Assembly (NCBI GenBank): GCA_012295275.1
Contig: CM022672.1
Coordinates: forward strand, 20,028,894 to 20,092,893
Reading direction: 5' to 3'
Origin: Chrysomallon squamiferum
Taxonomy: Eukaryota > Mollusca > Gastropoda > Neomphalida > Peltospiridae
Length of the DNA stretch: 64,000 bases
Part shown: piece after piece, positions 61,977 to 64,000 of the stretch
Layout: every line of letters begins with the position of its first letter
Numbering within the stretch: the first letter of the stretch is position 1
Program-made: the position numbers and the translations under genes
The notes under the pieces: generated by a model
Database searches by the model: none
What the model was told of the DNA's origin: nothing
Seen by the model: the letters and a program-made list of their open reading frames with translations, nothing else

Positions 61977-62739
61977 AAAAAAAAAAAAATAAAAAATAAA
62001 CAATAAACTATCCCCTCAAAAAATACAAATGTTAAAATAGGAAAAGAAAATGCTGTTTATCTGAAAACACTATAAAGAGTATAAACAACCCAATAAAACC
62101 ATCATTACTCATTGAAAAAATATCAACTATCATTTTTTGTTTTAATAAAAAAAACATTTAAAGAGCAGGAAGTACATTTGGGTTAGCTAAAAACTGCTAT
62201 GTATTGCTATTCCAGGAACTTCAGAAGATCTGTAACATTTTTGTTTTTCAGACAGTATTTAGTTGTAACTTAATTTCTTCTTTTTTTTTTTTTTTTTGTT
62301 TTTGAATTTACAGACAATCTCTTTTATTTTTGTATTTTTAACCTTTTTTTTTTTTTTTTTTTTTTTGTGACAGCCATCATCATTTGGGATTTTCAGACAG
62401 TTGTTGCTGTTTTGGTATTGGAACTACTTTCATCACTCTAGATTTTCAGAAAATCATTGTTATTTTATATATAGCCTCTATTACTCAATAATTTTTTTTT
62501 TTTTGTGTTACTTTTGTCAGGCATTGTTTTTTTGTTTTTTTTTGTTATTCACACAGCTTCTGCTGTTTGTATTATTCAGGGTTATTTTGTATTATTCCCT
62601 GTGACACTCATTACTAAAATTTTTCAGACAAGCCCATGTTATTTGGGTTTTGCAGACATCCTACAGACTGACTGTGTGAAAAGGCAAATTGACACATTGA
62701 ATACCAGTTGTCAGCACAGAGATTACTCCAGTCCTGCTA

Positions 62740-62920
62740 AAGTGATAGTGAAATAACCAGGTGGACTAACTGGTGATAAGCAATCAGTGTAAACTTCAAC
62801 TAGCCTATCTGACCAATCAGCTTGACCAGACTGATACAAGTCAGACTGTGGGATTGTCCAGCTCAAACAAACCTGGCCCTGTTTGCAATCAGTGACATAC
62901 ATCACTGCAATGATCACAAA
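62740..62920. other. Higher-complexity block with CCAAT-type words
   Basis: Non-repetitive stretch with CTGACCAATCAGC, GACCAGACTGAT and GCAATCAGTG. The 64-codon minus-strand frame across it shows no domain. Confidence 0.25.
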
Positions 62921-63499
62921 AATACTTGTTAATTTATTTTTGTTGTTTTTCCTATCTACCTGTCAGACATCAAGGGTCACTGATTCTGGAGTTGGTTTAT
63001 AAGAAAAGAAAAAAAAAAAAAATGAAAATAAATTGTCTGTTGTTATTAAAGATATTTTTGTAAGCAGTTTTGCAATTTTTTTTTTTTTTTTGTCCCTGTA
63101 AATAATAATAATCTACATAAAGTTGTCAGTGTTTCTGAAATGTATTATCAACTGTTATCTATTTTCCACAGTATACATAGATTTTATTTATTTTTATTTA
63201 AAAAAAACAAAATTACCATCACTAGCATCACAAATACTACTGTTTTTTCTAGCCTTATCTTGCCAATTTACAATAGAAGAAAGCCAGAAATAACGTTAAA
63301 AAAAGAAGAAAAAAGATTTCATTTTATCTGTCTCAGACTGATTGAATCTTCCCAAGAAAAAGCACAAATTTAAGTCTCTGTGGTTTTATCAAATGAAGAT
63401 TTTTGCATAAGCTGTGATCTGTAAATAAATGAGTTCTTTCCACCACAAGCAATAAATTTACAAAATAATATTGGTTTGTCCAGCAATTAATATAGACAG

Positions 63500-63630
63500 A
63501 TCATCTTATGACGAGGATGTTGGAGTTTTCATGGCGACAGGGGCAGGGAAATGATTTACTGCAAACCGTAATTAGCATGTCTGATGTCTGCTGCTGATGT
63601 TTTCATATCCGGTGCATTCTTAAAGACAGA
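63500..63630. other. GC-richer patch at window edge
   Basis: Balanced sequence with CCGTAATTAGCATG (homeodomain-type) and several CpG. A minus-strand ATG here opens only eight codons. It might belong to an HS2ST1 5' region or an enhancer. Confidence 0.25.
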
Positions 63631-64000
63631 ATGATCAAGTATAAAAGTGTTTTTTTTCGCATTTAAAATATATTTTGTAATAACTGTATCATATCAATTT
63701 CAAATTTAGTACAGAAATAGAAAGGATTTCAACTGAAAAATGTTATTTTCAAGACTGATGTCTTATAGTCAGGGTTTCATTTACAGATAAATTTGATAAA
63801 TGTTTTATATAGAAATTCAGACATGAATTTTTGCTACAGAATTAAGTATTATACATTTAAACACAATTGTAAAAAAAAAAAAAATCATCATATTAACATT
63901 AAGAAAAGCATTTTTAAAATGTTATTTATAAAATCACACAAAATGAATATGTCTTACAAATGAAAGTATTTCTTTTATTATTATTTTCAATAACTGTCCA

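Larger units (their letters stand above)
56417..64000 (-). other. HS2ST1 upstream intron or 5' region
   Basis: The missing N-terminal exon (signal anchor and stem, about 64 residues) should be upstream of 56416 on the minus strand. I searched this stretch for a hydrophobic anchor with a donor site and found none that I can support, so it is probably beyond 64000. The region holds AT-rich sequence, CA tracts (56741-56762, about 59696-59715), a minisatellite and several higher-complexity islands. Confidence 0.6.

Noticed and set aside
62723-62917. 64-codon minus-strand ORF as possible HS2ST1 first exon
   Set aside because: No hydrophobic anchor or coiled stem, and no donor in a suitable phase was evident.

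Overview
This is an animal nuclear genomic window. Coding sequence is split into short exons with GT/AG borders, introns run from about 0.2 to 15 kb, and the rest is extremely AT-rich and full of homopolymer, AAT/AAAT and dinucleotide tracts. It holds the ends of two convergent genes. The host is probably an invertebrate bilaterian. A mollusc-like lophotrochozoan would fit the AT content and intron style, but that is inference and the sequence does not prove it.

Region 1 (1-11270, + strand) is the 3' part of a MEGF8 (multiple EGF-like domains 8) gene. Seventeen exons join in one uninterrupted frame to give 1264 residues: six Kelch blades, a run of cysteine-rich PSI-type modules, EGF and laminin-EGF modules, a beta-rich membrane-proximal segment, one Phe-rich transmembrane helix and a cytoplasmic tail with the MASRPFA motif. 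The N-terminal half lies upstream of the window.

Region 2 (11271-29010) is the gap between the two 3' ends. It contains the probable MEGF8 3' UTR, a small tandem array, long AT-rich stretches, a non-autonomous DNA-transposon-like element (20011-20824), an isolated short ORF followed by a poly(A) signal, a CpG-rich patch (22191-22345), a 1.7-kb A-rich/T-poor block (about 22560-24330), a degenerate ATATGCAT-type array and a (GT)46 microsatellite.

Region 3 (29011-56416, - strand) is the catalytic part of heparan sulfate 2-O-sulfotransferase (HS2ST1). Six exons splice in frame to 290 residues. These line up without a gap against vertebrate residues 65-228 and end where the vertebrate enzyme ends. 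The first 64 or so residues (cytoplasmic tail, signal anchor, stem) are not found and are probably encoded beyond 64000. The introns carry several degenerate tandem arrays, a near-perfect 161-bp foldback 107 nt after one donor site, and islands of high-complexity, TAATTA-rich sequence that look like candidate regulatory elements.

Region 4 (56417-64000) is upstream or intronic sequence of HS2ST1 with more such islands and a 29-bp minisatellite. Functionally, MEGF8 (with the E3 ligase MGRN1 it dampens Hedgehog signalling through Smoothened) and HS2ST1 (which patterns heparan sulfate for morphogen and growth-factor binding) both tune extracellular signalling. Whether their adjacency means anything is open. 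I found no bacterial-type operon, CRISPR array, rRNA or convincing tRNA.
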